Shown one piece after another: positions 18,723 to 29,094 of a DNA stretch of 64,000 nt; positions within the stretch are counted from its first letter, which is position 1, and each line of letters begins with the position of its first letter. The stretch is from Agrobacterium tumefaciens (GTDB taxonomy: Bacteria > Pseudomonadota > Alphaproteobacteria > Rhizobiales > Rhizobiaceae). The notes under the pieces were generated by a model. That model did no database searches, was not told the DNA's origin, and saw only the letters and a list, made by a program, of their open reading frames with translations. Position numbers and translations under genes: made by a program. Where the stretch lies: assembly GCF_017726655.1 (NCBI RefSeq), contig NZ_CP072309.1, positions 737,501-801,500 on the forward strand, in the 5' to 3' direction.

Positions 18723-19925
18723 ATGGCGGCCATCGGCGATCGCGATTTCTCCGGCCGGGGCGGATGGGCCTTCGGTGATGACGACGGGCGAAATCTGACC
18801 CGTTCCTCCCGCGTGGTGCGGCTCTTCGTCGCCCTTTTGACGGCCCTGCTGGTCTGGGCCTATTTCGCCAGACTGGACGAGGTGTCCTCCGGCGATGGGC
18901 GGGTGGTTCCCACCAGCCGTGAGCAGGTCATCCAGTCGCTGGAGGGTGGCATTCTCGCCGCGCTGCATGTGCGGGAAGACCAGGTGGTTGAACCAGGGCA
19001 GATTCTTGCCCAGCTTGATCCGACCAGAAGTGAATCCGATGTCGAGGAGAGCGCGGCCAAATATCGCGCGGCGCTGGCAGCGGCTTCCCGCCTCGAAGCG
19101 GAAGTAAACGGCACTCCTCTTACCTTTCCTGCGGCTCTCAGTGCCTATTCTGCACTCACAGCCGCCGAAACCGAGCTTTATACGGCACGTCGACGGGCGT
19201 TGGAGGAATCCCTGCATTGGGTGGAAGAGTCGCTTGCGCTTGTGCGCAGCGAACTGAAGCTCAACGAGGAACTTAGAGCCGTCGGAGCGGCAAGCAACGT
19301 CGAAGTCATCCGCCTGCGCAGGCAGATGGTGGAACTGGAACTGAAGAAGGTCGAGATCAAGTCCGAATATGTGGTGCGCGCCCGCGAAGAGCTCACCAAG
19401 GTGAATGCCGAGGTCAATTCGCTATCGCCCGTGGTCACCGGCCGTGCGGACAGTCTCGCCCGCCTCACCCATCGCTCGCCGGTGCGTGGCATCGTCAAGA
19501 ATATCGAAGTTTCGACGATCGGTGGTGTTGCGCCGCCCAATGGCAAGCTCATGGACATCATTCCGCTCGGGGACGAGCTTCTTATTGAAGCGCGTATCTC
19601 GCCGCGCGATATCGCCTATATCCATCCCGGCCAGCGTGCCAGCGTGAAGATCAGTGCCTACGACTATGCGGTCTATGGCAGTCTGGACGGTCAGGTGACG
19701 ACCATCTCGCCCGATACGATCCAGGACGAGGTTGACCGGGAAATCTTTTATTATCGTGTTTTCATCAAGACGGAGAAGGATGCGCTGGTCAATGCCGCGG
19801 GACGGGAATTCCCGATCGTGCCGGGCATGGTCGCGACAGTCGATATCCATACCGGCGAAAAAACGGTGCTGGAATATCTCGTCAAGCCCTTCAACAAGGC
19901 CCGGGAGGCTTTACGTGAACGTTGA
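18723..19925 (+). CDS. LapC/HlyD-like membrane fusion protein
   Basis: The 400-residue protein has one membrane helix at about residues 30-47. A lipoyl/barrel-sandwich half follows (GDGRVVPTSREQVIQSLEGG, then VREDQVVEPGQILAQLDPT), then a long alpha-helical hairpin (about 100-240) and the second lipoyl and beta-barrel half (LTHRSPVRGIVKNIEV). This is the usual type I secretion adaptor that spans the periplasm between the ABC exporter and TolC. The ATG is the triplet directly after the exporter stop. Its last 11 bases overlap the GTG of the next gene, so all three are translationally coupled. Confidence 0.92.
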   Translation: MAAIGDRDFSGRGGWAFGDDDGRNLTRSSRVVRLFVALLTALLVWAYFARLDEVSSGDGRVVPTSREQVIQSLEGGILAALHVREDQVVEPGQILAQLDPTRSESDVEESAAKYRAALAAASRLEAEVNGTPLTFPAALSAYSALTAAETELYTARRRALEESLHWVEESLALVRSELKLNEELRAVGAASNVEVIRLRRQMVELELKKVEIKSEYVVRAREELTKVNAEVNSLSPVVTGRADSLARLTHRSPVRGIVKNIEVSTIGGVAPPNGKLMDIIPLGDELLIEARISPRDIAYIHPGQRASVKISAYDYAVYGSLDGQVTTISPDTIQDEVDREIFYYRVFIKTEKDALVNAAGREFPIVPGMVATVDIHTGEKTVLEYLVKPFNKAREALRER

Positions 19926-22900
19926 GACCGGACGGGTTCTTGCCACGAAACCCCAGAACGTGAAGGAACGTCTCTCCGCCATAAGGACGTTCCTGCGCGG
20001 AAAAGTCCAGCCTTTGGAAATGCCGTTTCCGGCCGTGACGCTGTTCTTCTCCGTTTCGGATGGTGACAGACGAGCGCGTGTCGTGAATGCTTCCGGTCCA
20101 TCGCTGGAATCGGCATGGCAAAAGGGCGTCCCCCTGCTTCTCGCAGCTATGAAAGCGGATGGTATCAAGGGACGTTGGATTCGGGTGGACTGGGTAGAGG
20201 TTGCGCAAGCAACTACATGGCCGCGTCTGCGTGCGTTGCTCGCAAAGGTCAAACGCAATTATTTCCGCTTCGGTATCGCGCTTGACCCGGCGTTTCGTTT
20301 CGCCTTCACGGAACAGGAACTGAACGCCAATGCTATGCTTTACGGCGGCAATACCATCGACAACGCCGTGCTCAACGAGAAGAATTTCAGCCTCTATGCC
20401 GCAACCCGTCATGAAGACATGCCGCCATTGCGGTTTTCGGATGAGGAAGCGATTTTCCTTTTTACCACCAAGGGTGTTTTCTGCGACGAGACCGGTCGGT
20501 TGCATCCGCTCGACGGGGAAGGTCTCGATGCCGGGAGGCGCAGGATTGAGAGGCTCGATGGCGGCGTGGTGCTGTCGCTTCTGCGGGATTCATCCGCTTA
20601 TCTTGCCCGGCAGGTCAATGAGGACGGCTCCTTTATTTATGGTTATCATCCCTGCTTCGACCGGCGCATAGAGGCCTATAATGCGCTGCGCCACGCCAGT
20701 ACCACCTATGCCATGATCGAGGCCTGGGAGGTTACGCACGACCCGAAGCTGAAAGGCGCAATCGAGCGTTCCCTGAAATATCTCGCAGGCACGCTCGTAA
20801 AGCCGGCCACCCTTCCGGATGGCGAGGAGGCCGCGTTTCTTGTAGAAGCCGACAATGAAATCAAGCTTGGCGGCAATGCCGTCGCGATACTGGCGCTCGT
20901 AAAATACATGACTGTCAGTGGCAAGGATGAATGGCGGGCGCTGGCGGAAAGGCTCGCGCGCGGCATCCGGCACATGCAGGACAGCAGGACCGGGGCGTTC
21001 GTACATGTCCTTAATTTCCCTGATCTGGTCATCAAACAAAGGTATCGAACCATCTATTACGAGGGCGAGGCGGCATTCGGGCTCATGCGCCTTTATGGCC
21101 TCACGGGTGACGCCATTTGGCTCGCGACCGTCGAGAAGGCGTTCGAGCATTTCATCGCGAAGGATCATTGGAAACACCATGACCACTGGCTCGGTTACTG
21201 CATCAACGAACTGACCCTGCACCGGCCGGAAGAACGTTACTTCCGTTTCGCTGTCCGCAACATTGCCGGATATCTCGATTTCGTCGAAAATCGCATCACC
21301 ACTTTTCCGACATTGCTGGAACTCATGATGGCTGCGCGCCAGACCCTGTCGCGTATCGCTGCCGATCCCCAATTTCGTCGCCTCCTTGACGAAATCGATC
21401 TTGCGCATTTTGAGCGTGCCCTTGAAAGGCGGGCGCACCACCTGCTCAATGGTCACTTCTGGCCGGAAATGGCCATGTATTGCCGTAGGCCCGATCGTAT
21501 CGCGGGTTCCTTCTTCATCCGCCACCACGCATTTCGCGTCCGGATCGATGATGTCGAACATTATCTGTCCGGTTTCGTTGCCTATCGTAGTTACCTCAGG
21601 GAACGGAAAGCGTTTCGCGAACTCGTCCGTCAACAAGCGGCACCCCGCAATCGCCTTGGTCGCCAGACGGAGAAGCCCGTGGCGTTACCGCAGCAGAGGG
21701 AATGGACGGCGGCCGATGTCGAGGCCGCAACGGGCGGAACCTGGCTTCGCCACCCACCCGAAGGCTGGACGGCAAAGGGACTTTGTATCTTCGCGCCGGC
21801 CATGCAGCCGGAAAGCATGGTTGTTTTGCGCGCCCGCGAAGGCGACACGGGCGTGCCGGTGCAAGCCCTTGAAGGACTGCCTAAGCCGGCCTGCCTTGTT
21901 ACCACCGACCCACGGCTGGTGAGTGAGCGCGATATTCCGGCACTTCAGGTGGCGAATGGCATGCAGGCCGTTCTGGCGATGGGAGACTACGCCCGCAGCC
22001 GGATGACGGGCAATGTGCTGGCCGTAACCGGCAGCGCCGGCAAGACGACTGTCGTCGCGATGCTCACGCATGTGCTTTCCGCCTGGGGTGGCGTCGGCAA
22101 AAGCCATCACAATGCAAACCTGCCGGCCGGAGTCGCTTGGAACCTGGCGTCGATTCCGTGGGACATACCACATGTCGTTCTGGAACTGGCGATTGGCAAG
22201 ATGGCGGTAAGCGCGCGCATGGCGCGCCCGAAGGTTGCCATTTTCACCAATGTCCTGCCGGCTCATCTGGGAGAAACCAGCACGGTTTTTGACATTGCGA
22301 GAACGAAAAGCGCCATCTTTCTCGGCATGGCGCCGGGCGACAAGGCGGTTCTCAACCGCGATATGCTGGAATGGGACACGGTGCATGATGCTGCCCGCGG
22401 GGGGGCCTCGATATTCTCACCTACGGGACGTCGGATACATGTCTGTTTCAATTATTGCATTACGATGTGGCCAGCGGGCAGGCCCGTGCCAGGATCAAAG
22501 AGCACGTGATTTCATATCGCGTCGGCGCGGCCGGACGGCACATGGCCCTGAACGGGCTTGCGATCCTTGCTGCCGTATCGGCGCTTGGTCATCCTCTGGA
22601 GCGCGCGGTTGCCCAGCTCGACAGTTTTGCCGCTTTGCCCGGACGTGGTGAGGAGATTGATCTGTCGCTCGGCGGACGGCGGCTGAAGGTGATCGACGAC
22701 GCCTATAATGCCAATCCGGGTTCGATGCGCGCAGCGCTGGAGCGCCTAAACGGTCATGAAGGCGGCAAACGGCGGATTGCAGTTTTGGGCGAAATGGCAG
22801 AGCTCGGTCCTGGTGCCGCGGCCTATCACACCGAGCTAGCTACAATTATTCAGGGAAGTTCCATCGATCAGGTCTTTGTTACGGGCGAGCTTTACACCGA

Positions 22901-23084
22901 TTTCTGGGATGCACTTTCGCCGGCAAGGCGCGGCTTCCATGCGGACTCACGGCAGGCGCTGAAGGAAATCCTCCGCGACCAGCTGGCGGACGGCGATGTC
23001 GTCCTTTTCAAGGGCTCGCACAGCACCGGAATGCATGAGCTGGTAGCGTGGCTGAAGAAGAGCGCCGATGGCAGCGCCGCCTGA
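19915..23084 (+). pseudogene. Helical-toroid/MurF-like Mur ligase fusion, one frameshift at a G7 run
   Basis: Read from GTG 19915 this gene covers about 1056 residues if the frame moves by -1 at the run of seven G (22399-22405). The first frame ends at 22509; the second frame, good from that point, ends at 23084. Residues 1-170 are of unknown type (LFFSVSDGDRRARVVNASG). Residues about 200-560 look like an alpha/alpha-toroid, as in AGE/C5-epimerase-like sugar enzymes (FIYGYHPCFDRRIEAYNALR). Residues about 700-1056 are a complete Mur-ligase core of MurF type: ATP loop TGSAGKTTVV, then DDAYNANPGSMRAALERL, VLGEMAELGPGAAAYH and VLFKGSHSTGMHEL. Mur ligases join amino groups to carboxylates using ATP. 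The gene overlaps the fusion-protein gene, so it belongs to the secretion operon; it might modify the Asp-rich adhesin or a surface polymer (inference). The break may be a real mutation, programmed slippage, or a sequence error. Confidence 0.75.
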
Positions 23085-23109
23085 ATCGTTTGGCTGAGCA
23101 AGCCTGGTG

Positions 23110-24156
23110 CTATTTGAACTGTTCAAGGTCCATCTCATGGACTGCACGGCGGATTTCGACCTCAGACCTGCCTTGGGCAATCAGGGCGGCGGCGAGGCGA
23201 CCATGATAGGCCAGCAGATGCCGCTGGCGATCTGTCGCCTGAGCATAGATGTGATGCGGTTCGAAACCGGCGGAACGCAGTCTTCGTACATAAAAAAGCT
23301 GGCTGAAAAACGGCACGACCCGATCCTCCGGATCCGAGATGATGTAGATGTCTGGTCTGGGATTGGTCGAAATACGCTCGATCTCCGTGATGGGATCATA
23401 AAACCCAGCGGCGTTGTAAAGCAGTTTGCCGGGAATTTTGCGGCGCCGTTCCCAGAAGGCGGAAACCTGCTTTACCGAGACCAGACCGGAAGTGATGACC
23501 GCCGCTGAGACGTCCTTACGCCTGTTCATAAGGCTTGCCACGATCTGTCCGCCGGCGGAATGGCCGGTCAAGATGAAGGACGATATGTTGTGCTTTTGCC
23601 TGATCTGGTCGAGTGCGCCATCCATAAGGGCAATTTCGCGCATATGGCGGCGATTGTTGTGATCTCCCGAGGAGCCGTAGATGCCGGGTCGTGCCATGAA
23701 GATTACCGGGTGTCCGGCCATTCTGGCCCAATCCACCATCTCGGCCGCGATCGTGGCGGGGGACTGGCGGATGTAGGAATCGGTGATGAAACGTACGCCC
23801 TTCGCATTGCGCAGCATCACGTCGCCGCCGAAATAAACGAGGACTGTCGGGTTCCCCGCATCGACCAGCGCCTCCGGATAATAACGAATGCACTCTCCCT
23901 CGCCTTCCGCCTCGACCCATAGTCCGCCGGGAACGGCGGCACAGGCTTCCGGTGACGTGAAAGAGCCGTTTAATGCCTCATATGGGTTGAAGGCCTCGTC
24001 TTTTAGGAAGACGGTCAGCTGGCGCGGCTTCGGCAATTCGAAAGGGCCCAGCCGCGGTGCATCGGCCAGCGCCGATTGCGATGCCCCGGGGATTGCCAGC
24101 GCGAGCAGCGCCCAGCGCACGATCCACCAGGCAAGCCTCGGTTCTTCCTTGGTCAT
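23110..24156 (-). CDS. Secreted alpha/beta hydrolase
   Basis: The 348-residue protein begins with a signal peptide (WALLALAIPGASQSALA, cleavage near residue 31), so it acts outside the cytoplasm. It has the alpha/beta hydrolase nucleophile elbow TGHSAGG with Ser200, a likely acid in YIISDPEDRVV and a likely His in LLAYHGRLA. The GGD segment before the elbow (VLVYFGGDVML) may form the oxyanion hole. It is convergent with the Mur-ligase fusion, 25 bases apart, which hints at a shared function with the adhesin/ligase locus. Substrate unknown; an esterase or a deacylase are both possible. Confidence 0.75.
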   Translation of the reverse strand: MTKEEPRLAWWIVRWALLALAIPGASQSALADAPRLGPFELPKPRQLTVFLKDEAFNPYEALNGSFTSPEACAAVPGGLWVEAEGEGECIRYYPEALVDAGNPTVLVYFGGDVMLRNAKGVRFITDSYIRQSPATIAAEMVDWARMAGHPVIFMARPGIYGSSGDHNNRRHMREIALMDGALDQIRQKHNISSFILTGHSAGGQIVASLMNRRKDVSAAVITSGLVSVKQVSAFWERRRKIPGKLLYNAAGFYDPITEIERISTNPRPDIYIISDPEDRVVPFFSQLFYVRRLRSAGFEPHHIYAQATDRQRHLLAYHGRLAAALIAQGRSEVEIRRAVHEMDLEQFK

Positions 24157-24923
24157 GGATGCTCCTCCGCCGGCTTGTCCGTCCCTCCGATGAAGATATT
24201 TGCCTGTAGGCGACGGGCAGGAAGGATTTCCTATTGAAGCCGTTTACAATTAAAAAATTATGTTAGAGCGTTTCGCGATGTAACGGAACCATATCTGGCA
24301 GTTTCGAGATGGTTTTGGCATTCGCCGGACTGGATGGTTTCGCCAGTCTGTCGATATGACGCCATGTGCCGTTTTGTGCCGAAGATGTAATCTAAAGCCA
24401 TAAATCATGAGAAAGGCCGGCGAACCTAGGGTGTCGGCCATTTTCTTTAAACATAATGTGGAGTGTGCCGCCAGCTATAGCGCATTACATCGCCGGCAGA
24501 ATGGCAACATCGCGAACTTCGTTGTCTAGTCAAGTAATCGGGCCGACTTCTGTGAGCGCAAGTATCGCTTGGCTTGATCGATGGTGTACGATCGACGCAC
24601 TTGGCTGTTCCGCAACTGCCGACCACCAGGGGGTGGACAGCTCTACGTGAATACCTTGGAAGACGCCGGCGGATCTCCAACCGCGCCGCCGACCGGGCCA
24701 ATACTGGCTAAGGGCTTGGCGAAGCTGCTGCGATAACAATCGCGCCAGATATCTCTGTGTGGTGCATATTTAAGTCGTTTGCATTGCCGCAGAGCGATGA
24801 GCGTGGATGGTTGAGACGAAAATTTGGCAGGGGAGGGCTCTGTTGCAGACATTTCGTTTGCTATGAAATGGCCTTCCCATGCCTCAACCACGAGGCTTTT
24901 GCGCGAGAAGTACAATCCTCGCC
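24157..24923. other. Non-coding stretch before the repC remnant
   Basis: About 770 bases. Near 24255 there is a GTTAGAGCGTTTCGCGATGT-like sequence of a type I recall as frequent between rhizobial genes. The rest (24450-24923) has several short overlapping frames without domains. I see no gene. Confidence 0.5.
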
Positions 24924-25142
24924 TCAGCCCGTTGCCTTCACCGAATGGCCGGCGGCCCGCAAAAGCGCCATAAGCACCGGCCCCAGAGAAAACTCCCCGC
25001 GCTTTGCCCGATTGGTGAGATCCCTCAGATATCCGCCCGGCGAATTGATGTGACCCCCGCGCTCCAAAATGCATGCAACCGTGACCGCTGCGTTCTCTGG
25101 GCCCATTGCCTCGCAGGCCTCCTGATATGCGGAGGGGCTAAG
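24924..25142 (-). pseudogene. repC: 3' end of repC (plasmid replication initiator), truncated
   Basis: The last 72 residues, beginning LSPSAYQEACEAMGPENAAV and containing ACILERGGHINSPGGYLRDL and FSLGPMLMALLR-like FSLGPVLMALLRAAGH, match the C-terminus of RepC from repABC plasmids of Rhizobiaceae. The homology begins abruptly at 25142 with no start codon or upstream RepC domain. At that same point an AHL-synthase fragment begins on the other strand. It cannot initiate replication and marks a recombination scar. Confidence 0.85.
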
Positions 25143-25606
25143 GCACGCGAATGTGTCTCGATGTCGACGTCCTGAAAAAGTCACAACCGGCGCTCAGCCC
25201 ATCAAGGGCGTTTGGCCTCCTTTTGCTGGCGTTATTCGAATGTGCCTTCGCCCACGGCATCAAAACACTCGTGTCGAATTACGAGCCACCAATGGAGAGG
25301 GTATACCGGCGAGCGGGATTGAGAGTGAAGGAGATTGGCCGTGCCGACGGTTACGGCCGGCTCCCGGTGTGTTGCGGCGTATTCACTGTTTCAGCCGAAA
25401 CGCTTCAACAAATGCGAAAAGTCCTTCGCGTTGCGCAACCTCTGTACGGGCACACTCTGCCCGACCGGACGGAAGCGACGGACTGGCAAACGCCTCGAAG
25501 CTCGGATCCTGTCAAGCCGCTCAGAAGAACGAGGCACTACTGGACCTGCAATGCAGCTCGCGGCCAGTCGTGTCTCTCAAGGGCGGGGCGAAAAGACCTG
25601 GGATGA
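25142..25606 (+). pseudogene. AHL synthase (TraI/LuxI family), C-terminal part only
   Basis: From 25142 the + strand reads GTRMCLDVDVL...LLLALFECAFAHGIKTLVSN...RVYRRAGLRVKEIGRADGYGR...PVCCGVFTVSAETLQQMRKV. This matches the C-terminal half of the intact synthase at 55762-56550 (GTRMCID...LLLALCEVALDHGIETLVSNYEP...FPVCCGIFEVS). The N-terminal half with the conserved R/F/W substrate residues is missing, and a stop codon lies just upstream of the junction. The frame ends in an ATGA overlap with the start of the LuxR gene, so the original unit was a synthase-regulator operon. It cannot make a signal as it stands. Confidence 0.85.
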
Positions 25607-26313
25607 AAATCTGGCTGCGCAAATTAATCGATACGACCTCCATGATGAAAACCAGCCAGGCGACGGCCGAACTGCTGGATCATCTCACGCGTGAGCTTCG
25701 GTTTGACTATTATCACGTGGTGACTGTCCGTCACCCCGGATTGGGAAACGCCATTTTGTCCAATGCCCCGGAGGAGTGGCTGGACAGATATGCGCAGGAG
25801 CGTTTTGACAGGATCGATCCGATCCTCATCCGTGCCCGAGAAATAATGGCGCCATTTGTCGTTGATATTGAGAATGAGGGAAAAGGCGCACGCGGACAGC
25901 TTCAGGCATTCTTTTCCAGTGCCGGCGAGGCGGGCATCAGAGCTGGCATATGCATGCCGGTGCTAGCGCCATTCAGCGATTTGTTCGCCCTCTCACTGTT
26001 CACCGGCGATGTCACGTTGCCACGCAAACACCTACTGCAGCCCGTCTTGAGTGCAAACGCTGCGGCCTTACTCCATAAGTGCGTCGAAGCAACCGAGGCG
26101 GCATCTACAAGAGCACCCGCCGTCGAATTGACGGCGCGGCAGTCCATGGTGCTCAAATGGGCTGCTGAGGGAAAAACGACCCAGGAGATAGCGCTGCTTG
26201 AGAACATGACGCACCACACTGTCAATTTTCATATGAAGAACATTCGGCGGAAACTTAAGACCGTCACCCTTCCCCAGACGACCGCATTAGCCACAAAGTT
26301 GAAACTGATCTAA
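25603..26313 (+). CDS. LuxR-family quorum-sensing regulator
   Basis: The 236-residue protein has an N-terminal autoinducer-binding domain (about 15-165; FDYYHVVTVRHPGLGNAI, LDRYAQERFDRIDPILIRAR) and a C-terminal LuxR helix-turn-helix (ELTARQSMVLKWAAEGKTTQ, then HTVNFHMKNIRRKL). Like other LuxR-type proteins it would bind DNA when loaded with an acyl-homoserine lactone. The start overlaps the stop of the truncated AHL-synthase frame. With its own synthase destroyed it may act as a solo that reads signals made by the intact synthase at 55762-56550, or by neighbours. Confidence 0.88.
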   Translation: MKIWLRKLIDTTSMMKTSQATAELLDHLTRELRFDYYHVVTVRHPGLGNAILSNAPEEWLDRYAQERFDRIDPILIRAREIMAPFVVDIENEGKGARGQLQAFFSSAGEAGIRAGICMPVLAPFSDLFALSLFTGDVTLPRKHLLQPVLSANAAALLHKCVEATEAASTRAPAVELTARQSMVLKWAAEGKTTQEIALLENMTHHTVNFHMKNIRRKLKTVTLPQTTALATKLKLI

Positions 26314-26650
26314 AATCACGAATCCGTGGAAATTTCGTTCGTCGGAACGACCAGCGTTGGGACGCGAAGCCAACGTTGGTCAAAAGCGAGCTTTTGCTCA
26401 CTGATTCGCCGGGTGACAGGAATTCGTGCATCTTCCATGATGAAGACATTGGCGGGCGCATAGCGGACTCGAAGACGCTGCATTTTGTATCGAGCATACC
26501 TTCGTCAATTACAATAACGTCGATTACAGATGGCAGTTGATTGCAAGCAGGAAAATGGCCACCGACGCAGATTTGCGAATTGGTCGTTCCGGCAATCATA
26601 CCATCGCGGCGGCACCAGCCCCTGCAAGCACTGTACAACCGTCCCTGACG
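26314..26650. other. Non-coding stretch between luxR and the IS
   Basis: About 340 bases. A minus-strand open frame crosses it but runs into the IS end and shows no domain. Nothing is assigned. Confidence 0.45.
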
Positions 26651-26726
26651 TGCCCCCGTTAAATTGGGCCATTTAGAACTGGAATTTTCCACTTATGATC
26701 CCTGGTGGGAAGAAGATGAGAATTCG

Positions 26727-26993
26727 ATGAAGGCCTCGAAGTTTTCGGAAGCGCAAATTGCATTCGTGTTGAAGCAGGCAGAGGATGGCACGCCGATCGG
26801 CGAGGTCTGCCGCAAGGCAGGAATTTCGGACGCGACGTTTTACAATTGGCGCAAAAAATATGCGGGCTTGATGCCCTCTGAGATGAAGCGGCTGCGACAG
26901 CTTGAGGAAGAGAATGCCAAGCTGAAGCGGATTGTTGCCGACCTGTCACTGGACAAGGCCATGCTGCAGGATGTGCTTTCAAAAAAGCTTTGA
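26727..26993 (+). CDS. IS3-family transposase OrfA (helix-turn-helix)
   Basis: The 88-residue protein MKASKFSEAQIAFVLKQAED is a Tnp-1/HTH protein (GEVCRKAGISDATFYNWRKKYAG) ending in a leucine-zipper-like LKRIVADLSLDKAMLQDVLS. It binds the IS ends and normally joins OrfB by programmed -1 frameshifting. It overlaps the orfB frame at its stop. OrfA looks intact. Confidence 0.88.
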   Translation: MKASKFSEAQIAFVLKQAEDGTPIGEVCRKAGISDATFYNWRKKYAGLMPSEMKRLRQLEEENAKLKRIVADLSLDKAMLQDVLSKKL

Positions 26994-27825
26994 GGCCTGC
27001 CCGCAAGCGCAAGCTTGTCGACACGATCAAGGCGGACTGGAAGGTTTCGATCCGGCGTGCATGCTCGGTATTGAAAGTCGACCGGTCGCTCTATGTCTAC
27101 AAGTCCAGGCGTGGCGAGCAGGCCGAGTTGAAGCTGAAGATCAAGGACATCTGCCAGACGCGGGTACGCTACGGCTACAGGCGTGTGCATATCCTTATCA
27201 AGCGTGAAGGCTGGGCCGTGAACCCGAAGCGAATCTATCGCTTTACAAAGAGATGGACCTCCAGCTCCGCAACAAGGTTCCCAAGCGCCGGGTCAAGGCG
27301 AAGCTGCGGGCTGACCGCACAGAGCCGACCCATTCCAACCATGTTTGGGCGATGGATTTCGTTCATGACCAACTGGCCACTGGTCGCAAGATCAGGGTTC
27401 TGACGGTCGTCGACACTTACTCGCGCTTCTCGCCGGCAGTCGATGCCCGCTTCAGTTACAAGGGGGAGGATGTCGTTCAGAAACTGGAGCGGGTCTGCCG
27501 GCAGATCGGATATCCGACGACCATTCGCGTCGATAACGGCAGCGAGTTCATCTCTTGAGACCTTGATCTTTGGGCCTATCACAAGGGTATCGTGCTCGAC
27601 TTCTCCCGGCCAGGCAAGCCGACTGACAACAGCTACATCGAGAGTTTCAATGGCAAGTTCCGCGCCGAGTGCCTGAACGCTCACTGGTTCATGACCCTTG
27701 ACGACGCGCGGGCAAAGATGGAGGATTGGCGTAGAGACTATAACGAGTTCCGGCCACACAGCGCGATAGGCAACAAAGTGCCGATTTCGCTCATGAACGG
27801 CTCATCGGCACAACCGTCGCACTGA
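26990..27825 (+). pseudogene. IS3-family transposase OrfB (DDE), frameshift and stop
   Basis: The first segment (MRPARKRKLVDTIKADWKVS ... VNPKRIYR) is in one frame and the rest (LYKEMDLQLRNKVPKRRVK...) in another; a single base seems lost near 27240. A TGA at 27556-27558, where CGA (Arg) is expected in SEFISRDLD, stops the protein a second time. The catalytic parts are still readable: WAMDFVHDQL (first Asp), TIRVDNGSEF (second Asp), NSYIESFNGKFRAECL (Glu). The two lesions make it a dead copy. Confidence 0.87.
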
Positions 27826-27935
27826 GTCTTAACCCCGGAAAATTCCAGCTCCCGCTGGCCCAAATTCGGGGAGCACCTCAGGCATTTGTAATGCCTAGCT
27901 CACCCACGATCTGAAGATCAAACCAGCCCTTAGCT

Positions 27936-28849
27936 TCAGCTACCACTTATTGCCGCCTTCTTCAGGATGTTGATATGCTCTTCGCAAAGCACCTTGATCA
28001 GGGCGTGAAGTTTCACCGTGCGCTCCTTAAGCCATTCAAGCGCTTCATCCGACATTTGAAAATGCTTCGAATAGCGCGCTTTGACATAGGCCTCGTTGAG
28101 AATGTTGTACCATGCGGTGAAACGCTGATGTTCGCGCGGCCAAATATCGACCAGCCGGCGATCGCGATCCTCCGAAAGCCCGCGCAGGAACTTAAGGTTG
28201 TGTGACGCTGGTGAATAGTTTGTCACTGTCAGAAGAAAGCAGTTGTAGGCCGTCTCGACCGCCTGATGGAGCAGGAAAACCGCTTTCTTATCCATACCCT
28301 TGGCGGAAGCGATTTGGGCGAGTTCTAGAAACTCGCTTGCGCTCAGCATTTCGCGACGAAAATGCTCCCCTGCCACTCTGAGCGCATCTCCAGGACCGAG
28401 CGGTTTCGCCTCGGCGAGCGGCCGGTCGTCGTACTCGTAGAGGACGATACCTTCGCGAGCGATATCGACGAAGAAGGCTTGGCCATCATGCAGAAAATTG
28501 CTGATCTCGCGGGCCCCGTGCGCGATAAGGCCGACCGGCGTCTCGATCTCCTTGTCCCACATCAGCCGGTCGGTCGCCTTGTCCCAGTACTTGGGTTCAG
28601 CCAGTTCCTTATTGCTGACGATGACGAGAATATCGAAATCCGATCGATAGCCTTTCGATGTATGCGGTCGTCCACCCACGTGCCACGCGCATATGAGCCG
28701 AACAAAATGAGTTTATAGATCCGCCCGTCCTTCTTGGCGTCGGACTTCGAGCGCTCGACAATTTCGGCGAACTCTTCATGGATGATCCGAACGACCCTTT
28801 CCAGTTCACGCTGCTTTGTCTGCGGAAGATGTCCTATATCCGTTTTCAT
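27936..28849 (-). pseudogene. Nucleotidyltransferase-HEPN protein, frameshifted
   Basis: The N-terminal segment (MKTDIGHLPQTKQRELERVV ... ILFGSYARGTWVDD) holds the GSxAxG motif of MNT nucleotidyltransferases. The second segment (SDFDILVIVSNKELAE) carries the DxD metal-binding pair in a different frame. One base is missing near 28655 in the minus-strand coding sequence. The remainder (about residues 190-300) is a HEPN domain with a helical bundle (HQAVETAYNCFLLTVTNYSP). Such fused MNT-HEPN proteins are found in toxin-antitoxin and RNA-modifying systems. With the frameshift the enzyme would not be made. It lies between a dead IS and a LysR gene, in a decayed segment. Confidence 0.8.
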
Positions 28850-29094
28850 AGCCTCACCATCGATTCTTCTCGGTATTTATGCTAGCCGCTACCGGCTGGC
28901 TATTACTACTCCACATTGTTGTAATGCCGTTCCGCCTGTATCGACACTATGCGAGGCTCGACTGCGGTCAGCAAGCATTAATCGCGATGTCCTATCAATA
29001 TCGCATATGGACCTAGGCGACCTACCCCTTTATCCTTCTCCAAATTCGGGGCCTGCTTTGACCCAAACTGTGCCGTCGGGCGGAAGGGACTGAA

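Larger units (their letters stand above)
26651..27875 (+). mobile_element. IS3-family insertion sequence, degenerate
   Basis: The element is about 1.2 kb. Its ends are imperfect inverted repeats. The left end begins TGCCCCCGTTAAATTGGGCC. The reverse complement of the right end begins TGCTCCCCGAATTTGGGCCA. Both continue into a shared CTGGAATTTTCC. Inside are orfA and a broken orfB (DDE transposase). No target duplication could be seen, and the internal lesions make it immobile on its own. Confidence 0.82.

Noticed and set aside
24447..24739. Short overlapping frames before the repC remnant
   Set aside because: No RBS, no domain and conflicting strands.
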